DNA from: GCA-020344555 sp964548955
GTDB taxonomy: Bacteria; Planctomycetota; Phycisphaerae; UBA1845
Direction: 5' to 3'
Length of the DNA stretch: 26,314 nucleotides
NCBI GenBank assembly: GCA_964548955.1
Contig: CAZJTP010000042.1
Location: 1-26,314, forward strand
In this document: one piece after another, positions 1 through 10,100 of the stretch
Layout of the letters: every line of letters starts with the position of its first letter
Position numbering within the stretch: the stretch's first letter is position 1
Notes under the pieces: generated by a model
Database searches by the model: none
Told to the model about the DNA's origin: nothing
Seen by the model: the letters and a program-made list of their open reading frames with translations, nothing else
Position numbers and translations under genes: made by a program

Positions 1-2
1 TG

Positions 3-833
3 TCCAAGGCCGACGCCGATGGCGTGCGCCGCCAGTTCGACACCTACAAGTCCCAGGTGGGCACGTCGATTCAGAACTACCTCAAAGCGCTCCAGCAGGG
101 CGGCGGTGGGGGCGATGCCGGAGGCAGGGGGCAAGGGCCCGGTGCGCCAGGCTCGACGGGGGATCCCAGTACTGGGAGCAGGGGTGAAGAGGATGTCGAC
201 GGTCCTGGAGAACTGAATGAGTCGGGTGATGGGAATGATCCGGTGGGTACAGGCGCGGGCACCGGCGCGGGTGATGGCAAGGAAATGGATGGCGGCGGGA
301 GCGGTACTGCGCCGATCCGAAGTCCAGCCTCGCTCATTCGCGATCAGACGGTGGACGGAGAACTGCAGAGGAGCCCGCTGAAGTTGGAGCATCTGCCGGT
401 GCTTATGGATTGTACGACTACCGTGCCGACCGGGCAGCAGAACAAGATCATCGGCCTTATCAATATTAATACAGCTCCGCCCCCGGTTCTTCGGTGCCTT
501 GAAGGGCTGACGGGCGAGCAGATCGAGGCGATCCTGGAGATGCGCGGTAGAGTACCTCCAGAAGAGAGGGCGACGACGGCATGGCTCGTGACTGAGGAGG
601 TGGTCGATCTGGACACGTTCGAGCAGATTGCTCCGTTCATCACGGCGCGCGGTCAGCAGTTTACGATTGAGTCACTGGGTTACGCGGACCATATTGGGAT
701 GGTTACGCGGCTTGAGGTGGTAGTTGACATGGTGGGTCCGATCGCGGAAACGATCTATTATCGTGATCTGACGTACCTGGGTGGTCACTATCCGATCCGT
801 GAGGAGGACTTGGAGAGAATCCGTGCCCGGTAG
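3..833 (+). CDS. GspK-like minor pseudopilin, 3' part (5' end outside window)
   Basis: The reading frame is open from the window edge, so the N-terminus (prepilin peptide and membrane helix in this family) lies upstream. The C-terminal part carries a helix-hairpin-helix-like segment, LININTAPPPVLRCLEGL, followed by a second helical segment. In GspK (T2SSK) proteins an equivalent NVNTAP motif marks the alpha-helical domain that caps the pseudopilus tip. A strongly Gly/Asp/Ser-rich stretch of about 75 residues (bases about 100-320) separates the visible N-terminal part (DTYKSQVGTSIQNYLKAL) from this domain. That stretch is probably a disordered insertion; I do not know it from classical GspK. 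The last 11 bases overlap the next gene, which suggests translational coupling with the PilM-like protein. The assignment rests on the motif and on gene order, so the family call is good but the full length is unknown. Confidence 0.72.
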   Translation, partial: SKADADGVRRQFDTYKSQVGTSIQNYLKALQQGGGGGDAGGRGQGPGAPGSTGDPSTGSRGEEDVDGPGELNESGDGNDPVGTGAGTGAGDGKEMDGGGSGTAPIRSPASLIRDQTVDGELQRSPLKLEHLPVLMDCTTTVPTGQQNKIIGLININTAPPPVLRCLEGLTGEQIEAILEMRGRVPPEERATTAWLVTEEVVDLDTFEQIAPFITARGQQFTIESLGYADHIGMVTRLEVVVDMVGPIAETIYYRDLTYLGGHYPIREEDLERIRAR

Positions 834-2427
834 AGCCCATCCAAAAAGAATTGTCTCGGTCGATTGGGACACCCGATCGCTGCGAGTGGTCCATGCGTCT
901 TTGGGAAAACGGGGGGTGAAGATCGATCGGCTCTTGTCGGTTGCGATTCCCGGGAACGTTGATCCGGACAATCCGGAGCAGTTGGGGCTGCACATCCGGC
1001 GTACGCTGGATCAGGAAGGCATCACGACGAAGAACGCAATCGTGGATATTCCGCGAGATCAGGCGATCCTCAAGACGCTCAACCTGCCCACCACGCAACC
1101 CGACGAGCTGCCCGGTATGGTGGAGATCCAGATCGCCAAGGAGCTTCCCTTTCCGGTGACCGACGCGGTGATCGACTTCGCGGTGGCGCCGACGGCGGAG
1201 GAGGCGGTAACGGGTGATGTGTTGGTGGCCGCCATCCGCCGTGAGCAATTGGAACAGTATGAGGCGATTTTCACGACGGCCGGCCTGAAGCTGGATCGGG
1301 TCGGCCTGCGACCTTATGCCAACAAAGTGGCGGTCTGCCAACTGCTCAAGCACGCGGTCCCGGAGCGCGTTTTGTTTATCGATGTGCGACCCACGTTCAT
1401 GGAAATCGACGTGCTGCGCAATGCGGCGCTGTCGTTTTCGCGGTCGGCGTCGGTGACGATTCCGAAGGGACTGGGCGAATCCATGGTATTATCGATCTCG
1501 CGTCCGGACCAGCCTGAGCGCGCTGACCAAGAGGGGGCGGGAGCGGATGACACACCGGTGTCAAGCGGATTGGATCGCGTGGTTCATTCGTTGATGCTCG
1601 AGGTGACGCGGTCGATTGAGGCCTATCGCGCGGATGACCACGGAGCGATGATCGATCACGTGGTGATCGGCGGCGACGTCGGCGTGGAGGAGGCGCTGGC
1701 GGAGGTTATCCAGAAGCGGTTGAAGATCACAACGGAGATGTACAATCCCGGTTCGACATTCGGCTGGGAGCCTGACGAGGGTGCGCGGGCTTGTGCCTTT
1801 GCCGCGTCACTGGGGTTGCTGCTCGGGTACGCGGACGATGGGATCCTTCACATCGATTTCCTGCAACCGAAAAGGACAGTGTCGGCCGCAAAGCAGCGGA
1901 TGAAGGCCGCGCCGATCGTGGCCGCGGTCGTGGTTCTTTTCTCAGCGGCTGGGGCCGTGGGATTTGCCGGGTACACCCGAAGCGACCGGCAGAGCCTGGC
2001 GAGGCTCGAGCAGAACATTGGCGATCTACAGAAAAAACGCGGCGAGAACAAGAAGTTTCTCGACGTGGTGGATCAGATCGGGGACTTCGACGCGAAACAG
2101 CACGTCTGGGTCGATCTCCTGTATGACGTGTTCTCGCTGCTGCCCTCGAACCAGGAGATGCTGGTCAACCATGTGCAGGTGGATCAGAAGGGCGGACGGA
2201 TCACGCTAAAAACGAGGTCGAAGCGCCGTGAAACCCCCACCGAGGTAATCCGAAAGCTGGAGGATTTCCGCCGCGAGGGGCGGGATCGTCCTCGCTTCAG
2301 GGTCGGGATGGGACCGCAGACGGAGAAGAAGCGGGAGAAGTATCCCTTTTCGCAGGAGCTGCGCATTTTGATTATTGACGACGAGTCCCGCGATGCGGGA
2401 TCGTCCAGGCAATCACCGCGCGGGTGA
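823..2427 (+). CDS. PilM-PilN fusion (GspL-like inner-membrane platform protein)
   Basis: Residues 8-340 resemble the actin-like fold of PilM and the cytoplasmic part of GspL. A phosphate-1-like strand is VSVDWDTRSLRVVH (about 11-24), a phosphate-2-like strand is VLFIDVRPTFMEID (183-196), and an adenosine-type motif is VVIGGDVG (280-287). Residues 343-350 (LHIDFLQP) match the INLLP-type start of PilN. They are followed by basic residues, one membrane helix (about 363-384), a coiled coil (about 388-415) and a periplasmic PilN/GspL-like domain. PilM and PilN are usually separate proteins; here they form one chain, as in GspL. I chose the GTG at 823 because GGAGAG lies 5 bases upstream and the conserved fold starts directly after it. 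The GTG at 781 is in frame but has no ribosome site and would only add residues overlapping gspK. The 3' end overlaps the next gene by four bases. Confidence 0.8.
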   Translation: MPGRAHPKRIVSVDWDTRSLRVVHASLGKRGVKIDRLLSVAIPGNVDPDNPEQLGLHIRRTLDQEGITTKNAIVDIPRDQAILKTLNLPTTQPDELPGMVEIQIAKELPFPVTDAVIDFAVAPTAEEAVTGDVLVAAIRREQLEQYEAIFTTAGLKLDRVGLRPYANKVAVCQLLKHAVPERVLFIDVRPTFMEIDVLRNAALSFSRSASVTIPKGLGESMVLSISRPDQPERADQEGAGADDTPVSSGLDRVVHSLMLEVTRSIEAYRADDHGAMIDHVVIGGDVGVEEALAEVIQKRLKITTEMYNPGSTFGWEPDEGARACAFAASLGLLLGYADDGILHIDFLQPKRTVSAAKQRMKAAPIVAAVVVLFSAAGAVGFAGYTRSDRQSLARLEQNIGDLQKKRGENKKFLDVVDQIGDFDAKQHVWVDLLYDVFSLLPSNQEMLVNHVQVDQKGGRITLKTRSKRRETPTEVIRKLEDFRREGRDRPRFRVGMGPQTEKKREKYPFSQELRILIIDDESRDAGSSRQSPRG

Positions 2428-4025
2428 CGGATAAGGGCTGGGAGTCGATCCCGGAAACGGTTATGGACCGACGCACGAAAATCCTGACCACGTTGTTCGG
2501 CACGTTGCTCGTCTGCGCGCTGCTGTCCTCCGTGGTGTATCCGCGGTGGATCGAGCCGATGCTGAAGATTGATGAGCGCATCGCCGACCGACGGACGGAG
2601 TATGACAGTCTCCAGGCACTGGAAGATAAGGTGAAACGCGCGAAGAAGGAATACGGACTGCTCGTCTCGCGCGTCGGCTCGCTTGACATCGGCAAGGTCG
2701 AAACGGGCATCCGAGCCCGCATCAACGAGCTGATTGACGAGCATCAGTTGCAGGGCGCGAACGTGTCGCCCAGTCGGCCGACAGAAGATCGTAAGACCGG
2801 GCTCAAGAGAATGCTGATTACGGTCACGGCGGTGGGTACGCTGAAGTCGGCCGTGGAGTTCCTCGAGGATGTGGCGGAGTTTCCACAGCTCGTGCGCGTC
2901 GGCAATGCCGCGATCTACCCGGCGAGCAGTTCGGGAAGAGACAAAAGCCGCAATCGAATGAACCTACGCGTGCCGATCGAGGTGCTGGTGCTGCCGGAGC
3001 AGAAGCTCGTCGGGCGCATTAAGGAGGAAGAGTCAAAGCAGCCGGAGTCGTTCGTGCGCCACGCGGGTCGGGACTATTCGCTCATCTGGTCGAAGAAGCC
3101 GTTTACCGAACCGATACCGCTCCAGGCCAACGCCGGGCGGGACGTGAACGTGAGGCAGGACCAATCGTCCCACCTTAAGGGAACGGCGTCGGGCGGCGAT
3201 GGAGAGTATACATTCGAATGGAGTCCGGCGGAGGGACTCAGCGACGCGATGATTCCCAATCCGACGATCGACACCTCGGAAGGATTCACACGCACGTACA
3301 CGCTGAACGTTGCCGACGCCGACGGTGAAACGGCAACGGATACGGTAACGGTGACGGTTCGCGAGAAGCGCGTGACACAACGCGACGATCCCGAGCCACC
3401 ACAGCGACCGGTTGACAAAGGTCCTCCACGTTTCAAGGACGGCAAGTACATGCAGCTTTGCATGACACTGATCCAGAGCATAGACACCGGTCGCGTCGCC
3501 GAGCTGATGGTCTCCAATAATCGGTCGAAAAAGACCGAGTACTACGCGGTCGGTGATGAGTTCGACGGCGGCGAGCTGGTTTTCGTGCACCCAAGAGGCG
3601 GGGTAGTCCGTAGAAGGGATGAGTACTTCATTTATCCGATCGGCGGGTGGCTGGATCAGGATATCAAGGCAAACGCCGCCGCCGCGGCCGACTACCCCGA
3701 GTTGAAGGTGGCGGCCGATCGATATCGCGAGGACGCCGGCACAGCCCCCAAGACGGAGGAGGGAGCAGCCACACCGGCAACACAGAAGGATAACGAGACG
3801 GCCAAGACGGATCGTGCCGGGGTCTCGACACCCAAGGAGCGGGAGCGTACCCGGTCCGGTATGCAACCTCCGAAGGAAGAGACTTCGAGAGGAACCGGCA
3901 GTAAAGCGGGCACGCGAGCGACGGGATCCAAGCCCGTACCTCCGAATAGAAAGAAAGACCTGCGAGGTAGATCCGGCGGCGAGACGAAACCGCGGCGGTA
4001 TCAAAGGCGGCCGAAAAAGCCATGA
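2424..4025 (+). CDS. PilO/GspM-like protein fused to a PKD domain and a GspC/PilP-like domain
   Basis: The domain order is: one membrane helix (about residues 20-39); a coiled coil (45-80); a PilO/GspM-like ferredoxin-fold region (85-190); an Ig-like PKD module (about 236-313: NAGRDVNV, GEYTFEWSP, YTLNVADADG and TVTVTV are typical); a small beta domain (341-408, AELMVSNN to YFIYPIGG) resembling the HR domain of GspC or PilP; and a Lys/Arg/Thr/Pro-rich tail of about 120 residues. PilO sits in the inner membrane and contacts PilN. GspC/PilP domains reach across the periplasm to the secretin N0 domain. One chain could therefore join the inner-membrane platform to the secretin. The GTG at 2424 overlaps the preceding stop (GTGA), which suggests coupled translation. 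The ATG at 2463 is an alternative that removes 13 residues. The PilO and PKD calls are firmer than the PilP/GspC call. Confidence 0.72.
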   Translation: MTDKGWESIPETVMDRRTKILTTLFGTLLVCALLSSVVYPRWIEPMLKIDERIADRRTEYDSLQALEDKVKRAKKEYGLLVSRVGSLDIGKVETGIRARINELIDEHQLQGANVSPSRPTEDRKTGLKRMLITVTAVGTLKSAVEFLEDVAEFPQLVRVGNAAIYPASSSGRDKSRNRMNLRVPIEVLVLPEQKLVGRIKEEESKQPESFVRHAGRDYSLIWSKKPFTEPIPLQANAGRDVNVRQDQSSHLKGTASGGDGEYTFEWSPAEGLSDAMIPNPTIDTSEGFTRTYTLNVADADGETATDTVTVTVREKRVTQRDDPEPPQRPVDKGPPRFKDGKYMQLCMTLIQSIDTGRVAELMVSNNRSKKTEYYAVGDEFDGGELVFVHPRGGVVRRRDEYFIYPIGGWLDQDIKANAAAAADYPELKVAADRYREDAGTAPKTEEGAATPATQKDNETAKTDRAGVSTPKERERTRSGMQPPKEETSRGTGSKAGTRATGSKPVPPNRKKDLRGRSGGETKPRRYQRRPKKP

Positions 4026-4104
4026 GGTTTCCGTTGAATAAGAACGTTGACTGTCGATCCGGAACCGTTTGCCGGCGGTACGGCACGCCGAGTGATGCGT
4101 GACC

Positions 4105-4110
4105 AGGAGG
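4105..4110 (+). promoter_or_regulatory. Strong Shine-Dalgarno site of the giant repeat gene
   Basis: AGGAGG stands 7 bases before the ATG at 4118. It fixes the start of the 2844-residue protein directly before a good signal peptide. It is the best ribosome site seen in the cluster. The 92-base gap before it (4026-4117) shows no convincing promoter or terminator. Confidence 0.75.
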
Positions 4111-4117
4111 ATTTAGG

Positions 4118-7100
4118 ATGAACCTACGACTGAATCTGGCGTTTCTGCGTGCTCCTGCCATCCTGGCCGGTGTGCTCGCAGTCTTGATGCTCGGGTTGAC
4201 TCCCGCGGTCGGCCGCGCTCAGGACTCCGCCCCGGCTGGGCAGGCAAGCGATCCCGAGGATGATGATCCGAAGGATAAGGACGGCGAAGAATCTCAGCAG
4301 GAGGGCGACGAGAAGGCCAAGGACGGACGGCGGAAGCTCAAGATTGATCCCGAGCTGCAAAGACGGATTGACGAATTGCTGGAATCCCAGGGTGTCCAAC
4401 CGGCGCCGGAGGGTAAGAAGGAGCCGGGTGCCCGCACGGGATCCGGCAGGAAACGGATGACACCGGAAGGGAAGCAGCCGTCCACGCCCACGAAGCGGTC
4501 GGCACCGAGTCCAAGTGAGGCGAAACGAATCCCCGCGCCTTCCGCTGTGGGTGCGCAGTCCGGGGAGCCAAGCGGCGCGGTCACGACTCTCGACATACCA
4601 CCTATGGACAGTGACGTTCCCCCCGAGGAGCGGAAGTACATCTTCAGCATTAAGGACGGCACGTATGAGCAGTTGGTCGAGGGCTTTGCGCGGCAGACCG
4701 GTCTTGGTGTCACAGGTGAGTCACCCAAGGACGGCAAGGTTACGTTCGTCAGCACGGAGGAGTTGACATTCAAGCAAGCGATGGGTCGTGTTCGGATGCT
4801 GCTTTTCCGCTACAAGCCCCACGACCCCTACTGGATAATCCGACACGAGACGCACCTCGAGGTTACCCGGGTTACGGACTTCTATCGTATTCTCCCGCGT
4901 GAGCGCATGTTCAAGATGCTCGAGGAGTTTCGGACGGCCGGTCTGCCAGATGACGAACTCGCGTTGGTTGTGTATACGCCCAAGTCGGGCTCGGTGGCCG
5001 ATCTGAAAGTGGTTCGCGACTTTCTGCCCGATTACGTCCGGGTAACGCCGCTTGAGGACAAGAACTCAGTAACCATTTTTGCACTGGTCAAGGACATTGA
5101 GAAGTATCTTGGGCTGATCGATTTCTTCGCCATGGGTAGCCGGGATCCGCGCACGCTCGAGCGCATTGAGATCCAATACATCTCTCCGACCGAGGCTGTT
5201 AACAGATTGCAGGAGTTGATGAACTTCGACGGCACAACTCGAGGCCGCTCACCCGTCAGGCGTGGGAAGGATGCCAGCCCGCTGGACATATTGCGTGAGC
5301 CTGGAGTGACATTGCTGCCCGACGACGCGCAGGGCGTCCTAATCGTCCGGGCGATGCAGGACAAGATCGAGGAAATCAAGGAACTATTGCCTTATATCGA
5401 TGTGGATACGTCACTGGGGGAGGTGAGGCCGGTGATCATTCCCGTCGAGCACGCCGGTCCAGAGGGGCTGGTCAATACGATCCGGCAGATTCTTGCGGCC
5501 TATGCGCCGTCCCCGCAGGTCGGTGCCACCGTCAAGAAGAGGCCCACGAGGGCAAGGAAACCGAGCGGTCGGGCACCTGCCATGCCTGTGTCAGCGGACA
5601 GTGTCACCATGCTGGTGCACCCGTCCGAAAGCGCAATCATCGTAATCGGCCGCGACGAGGACGTTCAGGAGATCCGAAACCTGGTCGCAAAGTTCGACGT
5701 GCCGGCCAGCGCAGGTCCGATTCGCATCCCGCTCGAGTACGCCGATGCGGTGGAGATCAACACGACGCTCACGCTGTTGCTCGGCAGCAGTGGAAGGGGC
5801 AAGGCGGCGGTGGAGAGCTTTGCAATCGTGCCTGATCCCGGCAACGACGCCATCTGGTTTACTGGTAGCGAGAGGGACTTGAAGAGGGTGCGCGAGCTGG
5901 TGTCCACGCTGGACGTACCTGACCAGATCGTGTCACTCCACGTGATTCGCCTGCGCAATCATCCGCCGTCCTTCGTGGCGAGAATGCTCCAGGAGTTCGA
6001 GCGAGGGGGAGCGGGGCCGGCGAGGCCGGCGGCGGCGAAGGGTAAATCGTCACGAAAGCGAAGCCCCAAGGCGGCGACCTCGAAGTTCACTCCGGACGAC
6101 GAGCACAAACGACTGTTCGTTCTGTGCACCGACACCGAATGGGACGAGTACGTTTCCCTCATCAAACAGTTGGAGGATTCAATCGATGAGACGCCGCCAT
6201 TTATCCGTGTGCCGCTGGAGCACATGGACGCGGATGCGGCGATCGACCGGTTGACGGTGTTGCTCGGCGGCGCCGGCGGGCGCGCGGCTGACGTTCGCTA
6301 TGCGCCGGCGGACGATGGTCTCTTCGTGATCGGCGCGACGGAAGAACAACTGGAGGATATCAGGATTGTCCTCGCCGAGATTGATCAGCCGGTCGAGATC
6401 GAGCGGCGTTTCTTTGATATCGTTCATCGTGACGCGGGTGAGATAAAGACCACCATCGAAGCGCTGGTGGGTGGCGGGGGCGATGGGAAGGCCCCGCGGC
6501 GGAGGCCGGCGCGGAAGGGAGCCAAGGGCGCGACCCCGGCTGCATCACCGGCCTTGCCGGAGCTGATGATCGTGCAACTGGACAACCGCCTGATTGTCGA
6601 CACGACGCCGGAGAGGATGGAACAGGTGGCTGAGTTGATCGCCGAATTCGACGTCCCCGAAGCGACGACCGAGCTTAAGATCTACGACGATTTCCCACCG
6701 AATACGGATATCGAGGCGACTTCAGAGACCCTTTCGCTCGTGTTGACCGGACGCTCCGCTACGGCGAAACGAGGGAGGAAACCTCCTCCAAGTTCGGGGA
6801 CCGGCGAACCGCGATTCATCGCGCAACCGAACCTGGGCAAGCTGCTCGTCATCGCCGACCCGGCCATGTTTCCCGAGATCGAGCAGGTTCTTGAGGTGCT
6901 GCATACCGAGGTCGAGCGGGCGCCGATCGAAGTCGTGTTCATCGATGTGGAGTATGCCGACCCGGTCGAACTGGTTGAACAGGTCACCCCATTGCTGGAC
7001 ATCAAGGTTCGGGAGCTTATCGCCGACGGAGAACTCAGCCCTTCGACCGAAGAGGTTGGCGCCGCTGCAAAGCCGAGCAAGAGGAAACCGCAACCAAGCG

Positions 7101-10100
7101 GCGATGCCTCGCAGCATTATCACCTTGCGCCGGACATACCGAACAACAGGATCGTCGTCGCGGCGCCGCAAGCCGTCGTCGAACAGGCACAGGCGTTGAT
7201 CTTGCAGTTCGACATTCCGCACGATGACACGGAGGTGCTCGTCAAGACGGTCCAGCTCAATCACGCCGACTCGGCAGAGATGGTGCGGGCCGTCCGGGAG
7301 ATGATTGGAGCGCCGGCACGAGCGGCGGTCACGCGCAAAGGCGGGAAAAGGCGTGGCCAGGCGACGGACACCCGCGTCTCGGTGCCGCTGACGGTGGTCG
7401 AAGCTCCCGGCGGCGGGGCGGTCATCCTGCGAGGTCTCGCCGAGGAGATTGAGGAAGCCACCGGGTGGATCGAACAGTTCGACATGATGTCCACGCACGG
7501 TCGGATGATTAAGGTCTACGAGATCGAGCACGCCGACATCAGGACGCTGGGAAACCTGATCATGAACGTCGTTGACAGGCCGGCGGGGCGCCCGGCAGCC
7601 GGGAAGAAGCCGCGCGCCCGCCGTGGCACCGCCGTGGTGGAGGAAGAATCCGATTTCGACCTGACAAAGACCTGGACGGGACAAGAGGTTTACATCCAAG
7701 CCGACCTAATCGCCGGCACGATGATCGTGGCGGCGAGCGAATCGAAGATGACGCAGATCGACGGGATCATCGCCCAATTCGATGCCGAGGGCGAGGGATT
7801 TGACCCGGCGCCGGCGATACCGAGCTTCATGTATGAACTTCAGTATGTCGACGCCATGGACGCCGAGTTCGATCTCCAGATGGTTTTGGAACAGCTCTGG
7901 TATCCGCCCGACGACCTTCCGCAGATCGAGGCCGCGTTCTGGGGTGACTTCCTGATCATCAAATACCCGCACGAGGATCGCTTCGCCGAGATCGAGGAAC
8001 TCATCCGCGAGCACGTGGACAAACGCCCGGGTGACTGGTTTGAGAAGAAGCAGTGGGGATTCACTCCGCCACCCGGCACACGGCCCTCGGATATTGCCGC
8101 ATGGTTCAAGCTCAATCATCCCGAGCTGGACATCGAAATCGTCGATGTATCAAAGCTTCAGGACACCACATTCGGTCTGGAGCAGGTCAAGCCGTCCGCG
8201 CAACCGGAGGCCAATCCGTGCGTGTTGCCGCTGGCGTTTGCGCGAATGGTGGATGGCTTGGTCGGCAGCGTGACGGGTCAGACCGAGCCCGAGGATAATC
8301 CGCCACCGGAAGATGATGAGGCCGCCATACCGCCCGACGATGAGGAGCTGCTCGAAGAGGAAGGTGACGAAGAGCTGTTTGAAGACGAAGAGGTAGTCCC
8401 GCCGAGCTATTCGGACAATCTCATCAACGCGGCCGTCCAATCCATGTTCCAGGCGGGCACGGCGGTTCAAACGGCGGAACCACCTGTGATGGTGTCGCGC
8501 TTAAGGCCCTCCGGTGAAAGCGAAAAGCTCAAGATCTACATCGACAACGACACGGGCGCGGTCATTATGGAAGGTCGAGCCGGGATCTTGGACGAGATTC
8601 CCGATTGGATAACGGAATACAAGAAGGAAATCGAGGATCTCCAGCTCCCGCCGGATATTCGGATTGTCCGGGTGCGTTATATCGACGTGAATTCTGCGGC
8701 GCAGATCCTCGAGGAGATGTTCAACGCAACGCGGCAACAGCGAGCGGCCGTGGCAGCCGCTCAACGGCGGCAACAACAGGCGGCCGCCCGCCAGGCACAG
8801 CAGCAGCGGCGCCAACAGCAGCAACAACAACAGCAGGAAGGGCAGGAAGGGCAGCAAGGGCAGTCCCAAAGGACGCAACGACGCGGGCAACAACAGCAGC
8901 AAGCGGCCGTGCCTCAGCTTCCACCGACCGCGGTCCGCGTCTATCCCAACCCGCGCGATCGCACGTTGATCCTCCGGGCGGACACGAACCAGTATCCGGC
9001 CATCTTCGAGCTGCTGGCGACGATCGATCAGCCCAGACCGATCGACAGTGAACTTCGGATCTTCAAGCTGGAGAAGCTCAACGCCGTAGAGGTGGAGGCA
9101 TTCCTTAACGATATGCTAGGCCTCGGTCAGAGCTCGCAGACCACCAGGACCGCTCCGGCTGTGGCCGGGCGACAACGTCAGGGAAGGACCGCGCGCCGCG
9201 CTGCGCCCGCCGGCGGCGGTCTGCCGCAGACCATTATGCAGGAGACGATCACCGGTTCGATGCTCGGTGTGGATGCCGAGAACATCAAGCTGTCAAGCAA
9301 CGAAGAGGCCAATACGATCATCGCCATGGCACCGAGTGAAGCGCTTGACTTTATCGGCGACCTCATCAAACAGCTCGAAAGCGGGAATGTCCCCGAGCGG
9401 CTGACCAAGTATTACGAGTTGACACACGCCGCAGTCGATGAGGTGGCCGAGTATCTGACAACACACTTCGCGGAGGCCGAGGGCACCGGCGGCGGGGGCG
9501 CAGGTAAACGACGCGGCGGCGCATCATCGGGGCGCTCGCTTAATACACCCACGTTTGTGCCCTACCCGCGACTCAATCTCCTGACCGTCCTGGCGACGGA
9601 GGAACAGATCGAGGAGATCGACTCGCTCATCGAACGTTTGGACGTGACCAGTGAGCAGGATCAGTGGGAATACGTTACGCTCGAGCACTGCGATGCCGGC
9701 ACGATGGCAGACACGCTCTCGCAGATGTTCGGGGGAGCAACGGCGGGAGCCGGTCGTGGCAGGGCAAGAGGGGCGGCGCCGAGTGGGGCCTCCGTGCAGT
9801 TCATCGGCGACGCGGGCGGGCGGATGCTGCTCTACAGTGCGCCGGAAGGCCTGCGCGAGCAAATCCTAGACACGATCGCGAAGCTTGAGGCTGAGGCCCA
9901 GGAGAGGTCGACTCTGCGCATCATCGAGCTTCAGTATGCAACGCCCGTGAAGGTGACTGAGGCAATCGAGGCCGCTTATGGCGGCGGGGGTAGCGGCGGG
10001 CGAGGCGGTGGCCGCTCGGGACGATCAACCGGCGGTGGCCGCTCGGGACGATCAACCGGCGGTGCCCGGTTCACGATAACGCCTGACGATGCGTCTAAGC

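Noticed and set aside
781..822. Upstream GTG start for the PilM-PilN fusion
   Set aside because: There is no ribosome site, and the added residues only overlap the gspK end; the GTG at 823 has GGAGAG at proper distance.
3033..4004. 323-codon - strand open frame
   Set aside because: It is antisense to the PilO-PKD gene, Arg/Leu-rich and without motifs; it follows from the GC-rich codon use of the real gene.
6722..7699. 325-codon - strand open frame inside the giant repeat gene
   Set aside because: It mirrors the repeat gene, has no domain character, and lies opposite conserved repeats.
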